From: an uncultured Bacilli bacterium
GTDB taxonomy: Bacteria > Bacillota_I > Bacilli_A > RF39 > UBA660
DNA length: 28,152 nucleotides
Assembly (NCBI GenBank): GCA_948760655.1
Contig: CAQBKK010000007.1
Location: 1 to 28,152 of the forward strand
Direction of reading: 5' to 3'
How positions within the stretch are numbered: position 1 is the first letter of the stretch; each line of letters begins with the position of its first letter. Shown in pieces: positions 1 through 7,027 of the stretch. The position numbers and the translations under genes were made by a program. The notes below the pieces were generated by a model. The model had not been told where the DNA came from, did not search any database, and was given only the letters and a program-made list of their open reading frames with translations.

Positions 1-40
1 TTAGTAACTTGCAATGGCAAGTTACACCCTAAAGGTTAAT

Positions 41-62
41 TAAAAAAAGAGCACAACGCTCT
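41..62 (-). terminator. Intrinsic terminator of the lipoprotein gene
   Basis: Read on the minus strand, AGAGC-gttgt-GCTCT (62-48) forms a 5-bp stem and is followed by a T run (47-41). It overlaps the stop codon of the lipoprotein gene. A separate perfect hairpin, GTAACTTGC-aatg-GCAAGTTAC, lies at 4-25 and has no T run on either visible side. Its role is unknown. Confidence 0.7.
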
Positions 63-606
63 AATCATTTTGGTAATTATAAATCCCATGAATTTTTTCT
101 AAGTTTTCCGTTGTAATACTTGATAATACCCATTTTCCCTCTTTTTTTTCTACTTTAAAATCAATCGTATATGTAACTTTGGTATCTGTCTTTTTCATTT
201 GTTCTAGTTTATAATCTAAAAATTTTATTGCATCTGGCTTTTTTTCCTCATCTAAAAATTCCTCTTGATGATTATTACGATATTCTTCTGCCTCTTTCTG
301 CACTTTATATAAATCATAAACAGAAATATTGGTTTTTACTGTTGCAACATCTCCATCATAAGTTTCCTCTACGATTTCATATTTTAAATCTTTGTATTGT
401 TTTTTCATAATTTCTTCGTAGGTTTTTCCTTGTTCTTCTGTTAAGTTTTCTTCTGCTATTAAGTCGTTTAATTCTCCTAGAACAGAGGCATGTTGGTTAT
501 TAAATTTCGCTAAGTATTCTTTTACAGCATCACTAGCCTTTTGGCCTGTACAACCACATCCTATCAAAAGTACAAATGTAAATAACATAACAATTATCTT
601 TTTCAT
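61..606 (-). CDS. Small secreted lipoprotein of unknown function
   Basis: The predicted protein is about 181 aa. It has a Lys-rich start (MKKIIVML), a hydrophobic stretch and a lipobox-like LIGC motif, so it is probably exported and lipid-anchored on the outer face of the membrane. The mature part is hydrophilic and rich in Lys and Glu. It resembles the generic small lipoproteins (NTF2-like or DUF4878-type folds) common in Firmicutes, but I cannot name a family. I chose the ATG at 606 because AAAGGA lies 11 nt ahead of it; the in-frame ATG at 618 would overlap that site. The gene is divergent from trpS across about 84 bp and ends in its own terminator. Confidence 0.8.
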   Translation of the reverse strand: MKKIIVMLFTFVLLIGCGCTGQKASDAVKEYLAKFNNQHASVLGELNDLIAEENLTEEQGKTYEEIMKKQYKDLKYEIVEETYDGDVATVKTNISVYDLYKVQKEAEEYRNNHQEEFLDEEKKPDAIKFLDYKLEQMKKTDTKVTYTIDFKVEKKEGKWVLSSITTENLEKIHGIYNYQND

Positions 607-644
607 AACTATTACCATCCTTTATCTTTATTCTTTACTAAAAT

Positions 645-673
645 TTGCAAAATTATACTTCTCGTATTAAAAT
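645..673 (+). promoter_or_regulatory. Probable trpS promoter
   Basis: TTGCAA (645-650), a 17-bp spacer and TAAAAT (668-673) lie just ahead of trpS. The predicted start near 680 leaves a 5' leader of only about 11 nt, carrying AGGTGAT. There is therefore no room for a leader peptide or T-box here, unlike at hisS and thrS. A TATAAT for the divergent lipoprotein gene overlaps it at 657-652. Confidence 0.45.
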
Positions 674-690
674 AAGGAACAGGTGATGAT

Positions 691-1671
691 ATGAAAAGAC
701 TTTTAACTGGTTTGAAACCTAGTGGAGAACTAACACTCGGCAGTTTAATTGGAGGCATAAAACAAAGTGTAAAATTACAAGATGAATACGATTCATTTAT
801 CTTTGTTCCCGATTTACACGCTATTACAGTTCCCCAAGACAAAGATTTATTAAAGATGAGAATTAAAAAGAATATTGCTCTTTATCTTGCTTGTGGTATA
901 GATCCTAATAAAAATACAATTTACATACAATCGCAGAATTTATACCATGCCAACCTTTCATGGATTTTTGAGTGTCACACTTATATGGGAGAGGGGGCTC
1001 GTATGACACAGTACAAAGATAAGTCAAGTAAAGGAGAAAATGTTAGTGTTGGATTATTTACTTACCCTATTTTAATGGCTGCTGATATTTTACTTTATGA
1101 TGCAGATTTTATTCCTGTGGGTATCGATCAAAAACAACATGTCGAACTTGCCCGTGACATTGCCACTCGTTTCAATAACAAATATGGAGAAACTTTTACT
1201 CTTCCAGAACCATTGATTCCAAAAGTAGGTGCAAAAATTATGGATTTACAAAATCCGACGAAAAAAATGAGTAAATCCGATGGCGATACAAAGGGTTCTA
1301 TTCTTCTTTTAGATAGTGAAGAAGTAATCCGTAAAAAAATCATGTCTGCTGTTACAGATAGCGATAATAAAGTGTGTTATGATCCTGAAAACAAACCTGG
1401 TATTTCCAATTTACTTACAATTTACTCTGCTCTTTCTAATTTAGATATAAAAGAAGTAGAAGAAAAATTTAAGAATGTAAACTATGGCACATTAAAGCGA
1501 GAAGTCGCCGATTTAGTTGTAGCAACCCTTCTAGATATTCAAAAAAAATATAAGCAATTTATGGAAGAGGATACTATTGAAAAAATCCTAGAAACAGGAA
1601 GAATTAGAACAGAAAAAATAGCAAAAGAAAAATATACTTCTGTTTTAGATAAAGTTGGTTTAGGATTTTAG
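691..1671 (+). CDS. trpS: Tryptophan--tRNA ligase
   Basis: This is a class I aminoacyl-tRNA synthetase that charges tRNA-Trp with tryptophan in the cytoplasm. The 326-residue length is typical of bacterial TrpS. The N-terminus has the GLKPSGELTLGSLIG stretch, the family's form of the HIGH signature, and the MSKS loop appears as KKMSKSDGD in the C-terminal half of the Rossmann domain. The adenylate-binding region (YPILMAADILLYDADFIPVGIDQKQH) is conserved. The start has AGGTGAT about 4 nt upstream. Its TAG stop overlaps the stop of the convergent YjbA-like gene by two bases. The gene stands alone on its strand and shows no leader-peptide control. Confidence 0.97.
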   Translation: MKRLLTGLKPSGELTLGSLIGGIKQSVKLQDEYDSFIFVPDLHAITVPQDKDLLKMRIKKNIALYLACGIDPNKNTIYIQSQNLYHANLSWIFECHTYMGEGARMTQYKDKSSKGENVSVGLFTYPILMAADILLYDADFIPVGIDQKQHVELARDIATRFNNKYGETFTLPEPLIPKVGAKIMDLQNPTKKMSKSDGDTKGSILLLDSEEVIRKKIMSAVTDSDNKVCYDPENKPGISNLLTIYSALSNLDIKEVEEKFKNVNYGTLKREVADLVVATLLDIQKKYKQFMEEDTIEKILETGRIRTEKIAKEKYTSVLDKVGLGF

Positions 1672-2312
1672 TTTACTTTATTATAGGTTAATTTAATCAA
1701 ATCATAAATTCGTAAAAAAGACGCATCGTAGTCTTTTTTTAATGCTGTTTTCATTTCCTTTAAAATTATTTTTGGATCTTCACAGGTTTTATTAAACCAT
1801 TCATAATATAAGTATTTTAATTTGCTTTCATTTTTTGCATGTTCTAAAGTTTCCATTTCACATTTAATTAATTTTTTTATTTCTTCTATTTGACGTAAAT
1901 CATTTCTTTTCGGATACTTTTTTTCTTTTTCGTAATGAAAGTCGGTTTCTTTAATTGTAAACATCATTTCTAGTAAATTTGTCTCATCATTTAATAGCAA
2001 TTTACTACGACTGATAACCAATCCTTCTTTATTAAGTTCTAAAGCTAATGCGTTCTTAGCATCACTTATGATAAATGCATAAGGCAAACATTCACTTGAT
2101 GATTTTACAATCGTTTTGTTTTCAATGAGAGATAAAATTTCTTTATCAAAAATAACTTGGTATTTCATTAAATCTTTGAGTGTATTCGTACTTACTCGGA
2201 ATAAAGGAATTCTTTTAATGAATTCAATCGTATCTTCACTTTCCCATTCGTAAAATTCATACATCACTTCTTCACTTCCGAAATTTAGTAAAATGTCGTA
2301 ATAATAATACAT
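1668..2312 (-). CDS. YjbA-like conserved protein (DUF3603 family)
   Basis: This cytoplasmic protein of 214 aa resembles Bacillus YjbA in order and spacing of motifs. An N-terminal YYYDILLNFGSEE...FYEWESEDTIEFIKRIPL matches the family's YVHDVWVNW...FHEWRKDDQIELLDQVPL. It is followed by a SRSKLLL segment and, near residue 165, YLYYEWF, matching the family's W-Y-x-E-W motif. The function of the family is not established. The start is supported by AAGGTGGAG upstream. It overlaps the end of the small membrane gene by 41 nt, which suggests translational coupling, and it converges on trpS with overlapping stop codons. Confidence 0.75.
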   Translation of the reverse strand: MYYYYDILLNFGSEEVMYEFYEWESEDTIEFIKRIPLFRVSTNTLKDLMKYQVIFDKEILSLIENKTIVKSSSECLPYAFIISDAKNALALELNKEGLVISRSKLLLNDETNLLEMMFTIKETDFHYEKEKKYPKRNDLRQIEEIKKLIKCEMETLEHAKNESKLKYLYYEWFNKTCEDPKIILKEMKTALKKDYDASFLRIYDLIKLTYNKVN

Positions 2313-2508
2313 TCTTTCTCCACCTTTCTATAGATAAAACTATTAAAAAAATACCAACAATAAATAAAATACATTCAAACCTTTTACTAATAAAATGAAC
2401 AAATTCTAAAAAACTATACCCCATCGTAAGTAAATTGGTATAAAGAAAAATAAAAAAAAGCCCTGTACTGGAAATAAGTATCCCTAGAATAATCCCAATA
2501 ACATTCAT
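2272..2508 (-). CDS. Small two-helix membrane protein
   Basis: A 78-residue protein with two hydrophobic segments, roughly residues 3-25 and 46-62, and a basic C-terminus (RWRKN...RHFTKFRK), so it is probably an integral membrane protein with a cytoplasmic tail. Start and expression are supported by a strong AAGGGGGAAGG site directly upstream. It overlaps the YjbA-like gene by 41 nt and probably forms a two-gene operon with it. No family recognised. Confidence 0.65.
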   Translation of the reverse strand: MNVIGIILGILISSTGLFFIFLYTNLLTMGYSFLEFVHFISKRFECILFIVGIFLIVLSIERWRKNVLLLRHFTKFRK

Positions 2509-2578
2509 GCCTTCCCCCTTACTAATATTCTATTTCTTATTTTATAAATTTATTATATAATTAATTAGGTGATAAAAT

Positions 2579-3388
2579 ATGAAATATATAATCTATTTCC
2601 TTTTAGGAATTTTGCAAGGACTCACAGAACCTCTTCCTATTTCTTCTAGTGGACATTTATTTTTATTTAAAAATATTTTTAATACAGACCTAATGACAGA
2701 CTTAAACTTTGAAATATTTGTAAACTTTGGTTCTTTTCTAGCTATACTACTTATATTTTGGAAAGACATTGTAAAACTCATTACTTCCTTTTTTACCTTT
2801 ATCTTTAATAAGAAAAAAAGAAGTACTACCAAAAATGATTTCAAGTATTGTATGCTAATTTTAATCGGAAGTATCCCTGTTGGTATTGTAGGAGCTTTAT
2901 TTAAAGACAATATCGAAAATGCATTAAACATTAAACTTCTAGGATGTGCCTTTTTAATAACAGCTATTTCTTTATTTTTAGTTAAAAATGTGAATGGAAG
3001 CAAAAAAGATAGCGACATTACCTACAAAGATGCTATTGTTATTGGACTTTTACAAATGGTGGCTTTGTGCCCAGGAATTAGTCGTAGTGGAACTGTTTTG
3101 GTAGGATGTTTACTTTGTAAACTAAGTAGAGAAACAGCTTTAAAATATACATTTATGCTTTATTTTCCTGTAAGTGTGGCATCCATGGGACTCGGTGTTC
3201 TTGATTTTATTGAAAATCCTGCAAGTACGAGTCTACTTCCTTCTTACCTACTTGGAATGGTAACTGCTGGAATCGTTACTTACTTCTCTTACAAATGGTT
3301 AAGTGCATTAGTTAAGAAAGGCAAACTTTGGAAGTTCTCTATTTATTGTTTATGTCTAGCACTATTTATCTTTATTTACTTTAGATAA
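2579..3388 (+). CDS. uppP: Undecaprenyl-diphosphatase
   Basis: An integral membrane enzyme that removes one phosphate from undecaprenyl diphosphate and recycles the lipid carrier for peptidoglycan and other wall polymers. The family signatures are clear: the N-terminal GLTEPLPISSSGHL motif, containing the catalytic acidic/SSSGH region, and the second PGISRSGT motif at about residues 164-171. The 269-residue length is usual for UppP (BacA), and the rest is a run of hydrophobic helices. The gene is monocistronic and plus-strand, and ends in a bidirectional terminator shared with hisS. Losing carrier recycling would impair wall synthesis, so its presence indicates a walled cell rather than a mycoplasma. 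Confidence 0.95.
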   Translation: MKYIIYFLLGILQGLTEPLPISSSGHLFLFKNIFNTDLMTDLNFEIFVNFGSFLAILLIFWKDIVKLITSFFTFIFNKKKRSTTKNDFKYCMLILIGSIPVGIVGALFKDNIENALNIKLLGCAFLITAISLFLVKNVNGSKKDSDITYKDAIVIGLLQMVALCPGISRSGTVLVGCLLCKLSRETALKYTFMLYFPVSVASMGLGVLDFIENPASTSLLPSYLLGMVTAGIVTYFSYKWLSALVKKGKLWKFSIYCLCLALFIFIYFR

Positions 3389-3393
3389 TACAA

Positions 3394-3429
3394 AAAGAAA
3401 TCTGTACTACGAGATTTCTTTATTTTTTT
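3394..3429. terminator. Bidirectional terminator between uppP and hisS
   Basis: A perfect 10-bp inverted repeat (AAAGAAATCT at 3394-3403, AGATTTCTTT at 3412-3421) with an 8-nt loop. It is flanked by T-rich sequence on the plus strand (TATTTTTTT) and a short A run on the other side, so it can stop transcripts from both convergent genes. Confidence 0.8.
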
Positions 3430-4718
3430 GAAGTAAATTCTAGAATATTTTCTAGATTTGTAAAAGAAATACTTTTTTCTACTCCATTATTCATATTTTT
3501 TATTTTAAATGTATTGGATTGTACCTCATTTTCTCCTAATACAATGACATAAGGTATATTTTCTTTATTTGCATACTCTAAACTTTTCTTTAACTTTTTA
3601 TCCTGCATTTGTATTTCCACTTTATAGCCTAAATTTCTTAATCTATTTGCTAATTTTAAACTTTCTATATTGGTTCCCATCGGAATGATATAAATATCTA
3701 TAGTAGATTCTTTTTCAAACAGTTCTCTTTCTTTTAGTAATTCATAAATGGAGGATAAGCCAAAGCTTATTCCTACTGTTGGATAGAGATTACCATCATC
3801 AATAAAATTAGTAATCATTTTATCGTATCTTCCACCTGCACCTATACTACAAGTTATTTTTCCACTCTTTTCATATACTTCAAATACATTACCTGTATAA
3901 TAATTTTGTCCTCTGGCAAGTGTTGGAGTAAATACACATAAATCATTAATTTTTAGTGCTTTTAAATACTTTGTTAATTGATTTAATTCATCTAATCCCA
4001 ACATGATTTTTTCATTTTTGGTCATTTCAAATTTCTTATTCAATTCGCATAAGGATAAACTAAAATACTCTAAAAGTAAGTCAATTTTTTGTGTTGTTAA
4101 TCCAATATTAAGTAAATTATTTCTAAATTCCTCTTTGCTTATCTTTTCTAGTTTATCAGTGTTTGTAGTAACTGGAGAAATTAAATTTTCCTCAATTCCA
4201 CATTCTAAAATCAAGCCGTTCATCAAATTTCTACTATTATATTTGATAATAATAGCAATATCTAATTTTTTAAATGCTCTAGTAAATAAAGTCATCAATT
4301 CTGCTTCTATCATTTGTCCCTTTATTCCTACAACATCAACATCACATTGCGTAAATTCTCTATCTCTTCCTGGTTTTACTGGACCATCTCTAAAAGCCTT
4401 TGCTATTTCATAGCGTTTAAATGGTATATTTATTTTATTTTTATTTAAAGCAATAAATTTTGCAAAAGGTACAGTTAGATCATACCTTAATCCTAATTTT
4501 CTTTCGCCTTGATCAGTTAATTTATAAATCTCATTTAATATATCGTTATCCTTATCATACTTATCGCTTAAAATATCATAGTAACATAGTATTGGAGTTT
4601 CAATGGGATTATATCCATACTCTTCAAAAATTTTTCTTAATGTATCATTTATGTAATTTCTGATTCTTTGTTCTTTAGGTAAAAAATCATAGCCACCTTT
4701 TACATTTTGAATTTTCAT
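3420..4718 (-). CDS. hisS: Histidine--tRNA ligase
   Basis: A class II synthetase that charges tRNA-His. At 432 aa it has the expected length. It shows the HisRS start (VKGGYDFLPKEQRIRNYI), class II motif 2 region (RYEIAKAFRDGPVKPGRDREFTQ), the histidine-specific stretch containing RGQNYYTGNVFEVY, and the motif 3 region SIGAGGRYDKMI...VGISFG, followed by the C-terminal anticodon-binding domain (PMGTNIESLKLANRLRNLGYKV). Its ATG overlaps the stop of the upstream unknown gene as ATGA, so the two are co-transcribed and probably translationally coupled. The transcript starts about 770 nt upstream at a His-leader attenuator, so hisS is predicted to be induced when charged tRNA-His is scarce. Confidence 0.96.
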   Translation of the reverse strand: MKIQNVKGGYDFLPKEQRIRNYINDTLRKIFEEYGYNPIETPILCYYDILSDKYDKDNDILNEIYKLTDQGERKLGLRYDLTVPFAKFIALNKNKINIPFKRYEIAKAFRDGPVKPGRDREFTQCDVDVVGIKGQMIEAELMTLFTRAFKKLDIAIIIKYNSRNLMNGLILECGIEENLISPVTTNTDKLEKISKEEFRNNLLNIGLTTQKIDLLLEYFSLSLCELNKKFEMTKNEKIMLGLDELNQLTKYLKALKINDLCVFTPTLARGQNYYTGNVFEVYEKSGKITCSIGAGGRYDKMITNFIDDGNLYPTVGISFGLSSIYELLKERELFEKESTIDIYIIPMGTNIESLKLANRLRNLGYKVEIQMQDKKLKKSLEYANKENIPYVIVLGENEVQSNTFKIKNMNNGVEKSISFTNLENILEFTSKK

Positions 4719-5263
4719 TTTCTTTCCCTCTCTAATTTTTCAATAACACGTTTACGTTGTAAACTATTTTTTTCTTCTAATTCTTTGGAAATAATTGCTT
4801 GCAATGGTTTAGTATTATAACCATAAAACCATGGGGCATTTGTACTGAAACCATTTCTTAAATTTTCTTCATATTTCCAAAAAATACTTTTATCATAAAT
4901 CGTATCTGTCAAATTTGACCAAGCATCTGTTACAGGTATTCCTGAAAAATCAACATAATAGTAAATTACTCCATCAAAACGATTTCCTATACACATATAA
5001 TCCTCAAATAAAAATAATTGTATTTCTTCATCATAGACTATACTTTTCACTTCATCTGTTTTTTCTACTATTCCATTAAATATATATTGCATACGAACTA
5101 AACTAGGATATTTACCCATTCCCACACTTTTTTCAACTACATTAACCTTTTTTCCTTCTTTGTTTTCAAATTCTTGTTCATTTTTTGTAATACATACATT
5201 CTGATTGTTAGTCCAATAATTTTTAGAATTACACCACCAATCAGAAAAAGTTACTTTCATCAT
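4715..5263 (-). CDS. Unknown protein co-transcribed with hisS
   Basis: A predicted cytoplasmic protein of about 182 aa. It is rich in aromatic residues (SDWWCNSKNYW, YYYVDFSGIPVTDAWSN, APWFYGYN) and ends in a charged helix (KRVIEKLERERK). No signal peptide, membrane segment or familiar motif is visible, and I do not recognise a family. Translation probably starts at the tandem ATGATG at 5263-5258, which has GAGGG 6 nt upstream; a longer upstream reading has no ribosome site and would run into the attenuator terminator. It lies between the His-leader attenuator and hisS, with a 4-nt overlap to hisS, so it should be regulated by histidyl-tRNA charging. That hints at a role near translation or histidine supply, but this is inference only. 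Confidence 0.7.
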   Translation of the reverse strand: MMKVTFSDWWCNSKNYWTNNQNVCITKNEQEFENKEGKKVNVVEKSVGMGKYPSLVRMQYIFNGIVEKTDEVKSIVYDEEIQLFLFEDYMCIGNRFDGVIYYYVDFSGIPVTDAWSNLTDTIYDKSIFWKYEENLRNGFSTNAPWFYGYNTKPLQAIISKELEEKNSLQRKRVIEKLERERK

Positions 5264-5304
5264 ATATTTCCCTCTTTCCCATAATTTTTTAGTGATGCTT
5301 ATTT

Positions 5305-5427
5305 CCAAAAATAAAAAACTATACAAGAGAATACCTGTATAGTTTGATTTTTTATTTCATACAGGCAACAAGCACCACAAATAGCACTTGTGCCTACAAC
5401 AAATTTTAATGTCGCAAGTCCAAGTGC
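5305..5427 (-). promoter_or_regulatory. His attenuator: competing RNA segments and terminator upstream of hisS operon
   Basis: Five segments in order along the minus-strand RNA. S1 GCACTTG (5427-5421) lies inside the leader peptide codons. S2 AGGCACAAGTGC is at 5395-5384. S3 GTGCTTGTTGCCTGTAT is at 5375-5359. S4 is the ATACAGG / AAACTATAC region (5345-5334). S5 GTATAGTTT (5324-5316) is followed by a T-rich run. S1 pairs perfectly with S2 (7 bp). S2 pairs with S3 (about 12 bp, one bulge). S3 pairs with S4 (CCTGTAT with ATACAGG). S4 pairs with S5 to make the terminator (9 bp). A ribosome stalled on the HHH codons leaves S1 free, giving S1:S2 plus S3:S4 and readthrough. A ribosome at the stop codon covers S1, giving S2:S3 plus S4:S5 and termination. 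Confidence 0.8.
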
Positions 5428-5471
5428 AGATTACTATGATGATGTTGTCTAAAAATATTTTTAAATAACAT
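5406..5471 (-). CDS. Histidine-rich leader peptide of the hisS operon
   Basis: A 21-codon reading frame whose second half reads RQHHHSNLHLDLRH, so five of 21 residues are His, three of them consecutive (codons 10-12). AAAGGAAAG lies about 8 nt ahead of the ATG. A promoter with consensus spacing lies directly upstream, and a terminator hairpin with competing pairings follows before the first structural gene. This is the layout of the leader peptides that control his operons by attenuation in enterobacteria, here in front of a histidyl-tRNA synthetase operon. The peptide itself need have no function; its translation rate senses charged tRNA-His. It is far too short to pass usual gene-calling cutoffs. 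Confidence 0.85.
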   Translation of the reverse strand: MLFKNIFRQHHHSNLHLDLRH

Positions 5472-5497
5472 AATAATCTTTCCTTTCAAATTTAGAT

Positions 5498-5526
5498 AGT
5501 CTACCATTATTTTATTTTTTTGTCAA
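5498..5526 (-). promoter_or_regulatory. Promoter of the His-leader/hisS transcript
   Basis: TTGACA (5526-5521), a 17-bp spacer and TAGACT (5503-5498), placing the transcript start near 5491, about 20 nt before the leader-peptide ATG. The same two hexamers and spacing occur at the thrS leader. Confidence 0.75.
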
Positions 5527-5537
5527 ATTTAAATTCA

Positions 5538-6620
5538 TTATTTTGCCCAAACATACTTTTCTTTATATTTTGCTAAAAATGAATAATCATGAAAATCATT
5601 CTGAAGTCTTCCTATTACAATACTAGACAAAACATTTTGACTTTTTGCAAACTGCTTTATAGAAGAAATATCATATTTCATAGATTTTTTAAATAAATCA
5701 TACTCCTCTTTATTAATTAAAACATTGCAAGAATAATCATCTGCTCTTTTCTCTATATCGCTTTCTACTATAGAATAATCAATATATTTATCTTCAAAAT
5801 CATCATTTAATAAGTGACATATTTCATGAAACAATGTAAACCAAAATATATCTATAAAAGACTTTCGAATTGTCATACATAAAGTTATTTTTTCTTTGTT
5901 TTTTCTAATAAATCCTTGTACAGGAGCTCCTTTAAAATGGTTTACAATTTCAAATACGACCCCACATTCTGCAAATATTTTCTTCAATTCTATTATCATT
6001 TCATTTGGTTCTAAAAACATAGTACTTTTAATTTCTTCATATTTGCTTTTTAATAGTTCTTTATCAAATTTTTTAGAAATCGAAACTTCATCTGTTAGAT
6101 ACTCACAAAGTTTTTGCCAAGCGTACAACACATAAATATTTATTTTATTTTTAGCCCCCCGAAAGGCCACTTGTTTCATTTGTAAATTTGAGATAGCAGA
6201 TAAATCATTTAAACCAAAAAACTTTCTTAATTGCAATATCATCATTGATTTATTAGAATTTAGTTCTATAATTTTATTTTTTCTAAAAAAGGCAATGACC
6301 TCTTTTAGTTGTTCTAAAATGGAAAATTCTTTTTCTTCAATATGGTTCAACTTTTCAAATTCTAAAATTTCATTATCATAAATTGCTTGTAAATTCATCC
6401 AAAATTTCATAGAAATTCCGAAAACGTATTCCAAAGAATTAGCAAATTTTGAAGAAATATTTTTCTTTCCACTAATAATTTCACTTACATGTTTTGCAGA
6501 ATAGCCTGTTCGTATAGCAAGTTCTTCTTGGGTCATAGTTCTATCTTCTAGTAATTCCTTAATTGTTTCCCCTGGATGTATTATAAGCTCAAGGGATAAT
6601 CCAGTCACATTTTCCATCAT
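5538..6620 (-). CDS. HigA-type antitoxin/regulator with ImmA/IrrE-like metallopeptidase domain
   Basis: A protein of about 360 aa with two parts. The N-terminal 80 residues (HPGETIKELLEDRTMTQEELAIRTGYSAKHVSEIISGKKNIS, then a FWMNLQ segment) form the helix-turn-helix typical of HigA/VapI-type antitoxins, which bind the operon's operator. The C-terminal half has the zinc-protease motif HEICH (265-269) and a downstream glutamate helix (EKRADDYSCNVLI, about 290-302), as in ImmA/IrrE (COG2856) proteins. A neutralising and autorepressing role with a RelE/HigB-type toxin is expected. Here the toxin gene is broken, so this may be an orphan regulator. ATGATG at the start is preceded by AAAGGAG. It overlaps the toxin remnant by about 32 nt, as in intact higBA pairs. 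Confidence 0.88.
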   Translation of the reverse strand: MMENVTGLSLELIIHPGETIKELLEDRTMTQEELAIRTGYSAKHVSEIISGKKNISSKFANSLEYVFGISMKFWMNLQAIYDNEILEFEKLNHIEEKEFSILEQLKEVIAFFRKNKIIELNSNKSMMILQLRKFFGLNDLSAISNLQMKQVAFRGAKNKINIYVLYAWQKLCEYLTDEVSISKKFDKELLKSKYEEIKSTMFLEPNEMIIELKKIFAECGVVFEIVNHFKGAPVQGFIRKNKEKITLCMTIRKSFIDIFWFTLFHEICHLLNDDFEDKYIDYSIVESDIEKRADDYSCNVLINKEEYDLFKKSMKYDISSIKQFAKSQNVLSSIVIGRLQNDFHDYSFLAKYKEKYVWAK

Positions 6621-6932
6621 GATAATCTACCACTCCTTTTATATTTATTTTTTTACACTTTTTTAGAGATTCATCATCGAGATTATCTACTAATGGCTCT
6701 ACTATTAATCTATAATTTTTATTTAAAGATATTCCATATAATTTATCTAAATTTCCTACCAATGGATGTGGTTGCCAATTCCGTTCTCTAAATATTCTTT
6801 AAAATTATCTGTTGCTCGTATTTGATTACATCTTAACTTTATTTTTTGAGCCATTTCTTGTCCTACTTTTTTTATAATATTTGAATCATTTAATACTTTT
6901 TCTACCTTTTTATCATAGATTTCAATTTACAA
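6589..6932 (-). pseudogene. Broken HigB/RelE-type toxin gene
   Basis: Translating across two lesions gives a recognisable HigB-family protein of about 112 aa: IEIYDKKVEKVL..., a K/G-PHPLVGNLDKLYGISL core, NYRLIVEPL, and the typical ending VVDYHDGKCDWIIP. Lesion 1: the probable TTG start at 6932 is followed at once by TAA, where the family expects Lys (AAA). Lesion 2: a one-base loss near 6770-6774 shifts the frame within what should be G-K-P-H-P-L (GGCAAACCA reads GGCAACCA). The upstream ribosome site (GGGAAGGGG), promoter and operator remain. The toxin, a ribosome-dependent mRNA interferase in intact systems, should be inactive. Confidence 0.8.
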
Positions 6933-6952
6933 TCCAACACCCCTTCCCAAAC

Positions 6953-6969
6953 ATTACCTATTAGGTAAT
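6953..6969. promoter_or_regulatory. Operator palindrome of the higBA-like operon
   Basis: A perfect 17-bp palindrome, ATTACCTA-t-TAGGTAAT, lies just after the -10 hexamer at the expected transcription start. Toxin-antitoxin operons are normally autorepressed from such a site, so this is the probable binding site of the adjacent HigA-type HTH protein. Confidence 0.75.
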
Positions 6970-6972
6970 AAA

Positions 6973-7001
6973 ATTGTACTATAATAAAAAGTATTTATCA
7001 A
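6973..7001 (-). promoter_or_regulatory. Promoter of the higBA-like operon
   Basis: TTGATA (7001-6996), a 17-bp spacer and TACAAT (6978-6973). It sits directly after the terminator of the thrS operon and directly before the operator palindrome. Confidence 0.75.
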
Positions 7002-7027
7002 GAAAAAAAGAACCATTTTAGTTCTTT
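7002..7027 (-). terminator. Terminator of the thrS operon
   Basis: On the minus strand AAAGAAC (7027-7021), a 7-nt loop and GTTCTTT (7013-7007) lead into a T run. It overlaps the stop of the last gene. Confidence 0.75.

Noticed and set aside
4..25. Perfect 9-bp hairpin at the left edge as a terminator
   Set aside because: No T run follows on the visible side and its context is cut off by the window edge.
1668..1671. Overlapping stop codons of trpS and the YjbA-like gene as a regulatory device
   Set aside because: Convergent genes with touching stops are common in compact genomes; nothing further supports regulation.
5350..5450. A plus-strand open stretch ending in DYYDDVV
   Set aside because: It lacks a start codon and ribosome site, and is the complement of the His-leader region, which explains the sequence better.
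5305..5471. T-box riboswitch ahead of hisS
   Set aside because: No AGGGTGG-type T-box sequence or specifier-loop architecture is seen; the leader peptide and competing hairpins account for the region. The same holds for thrS.
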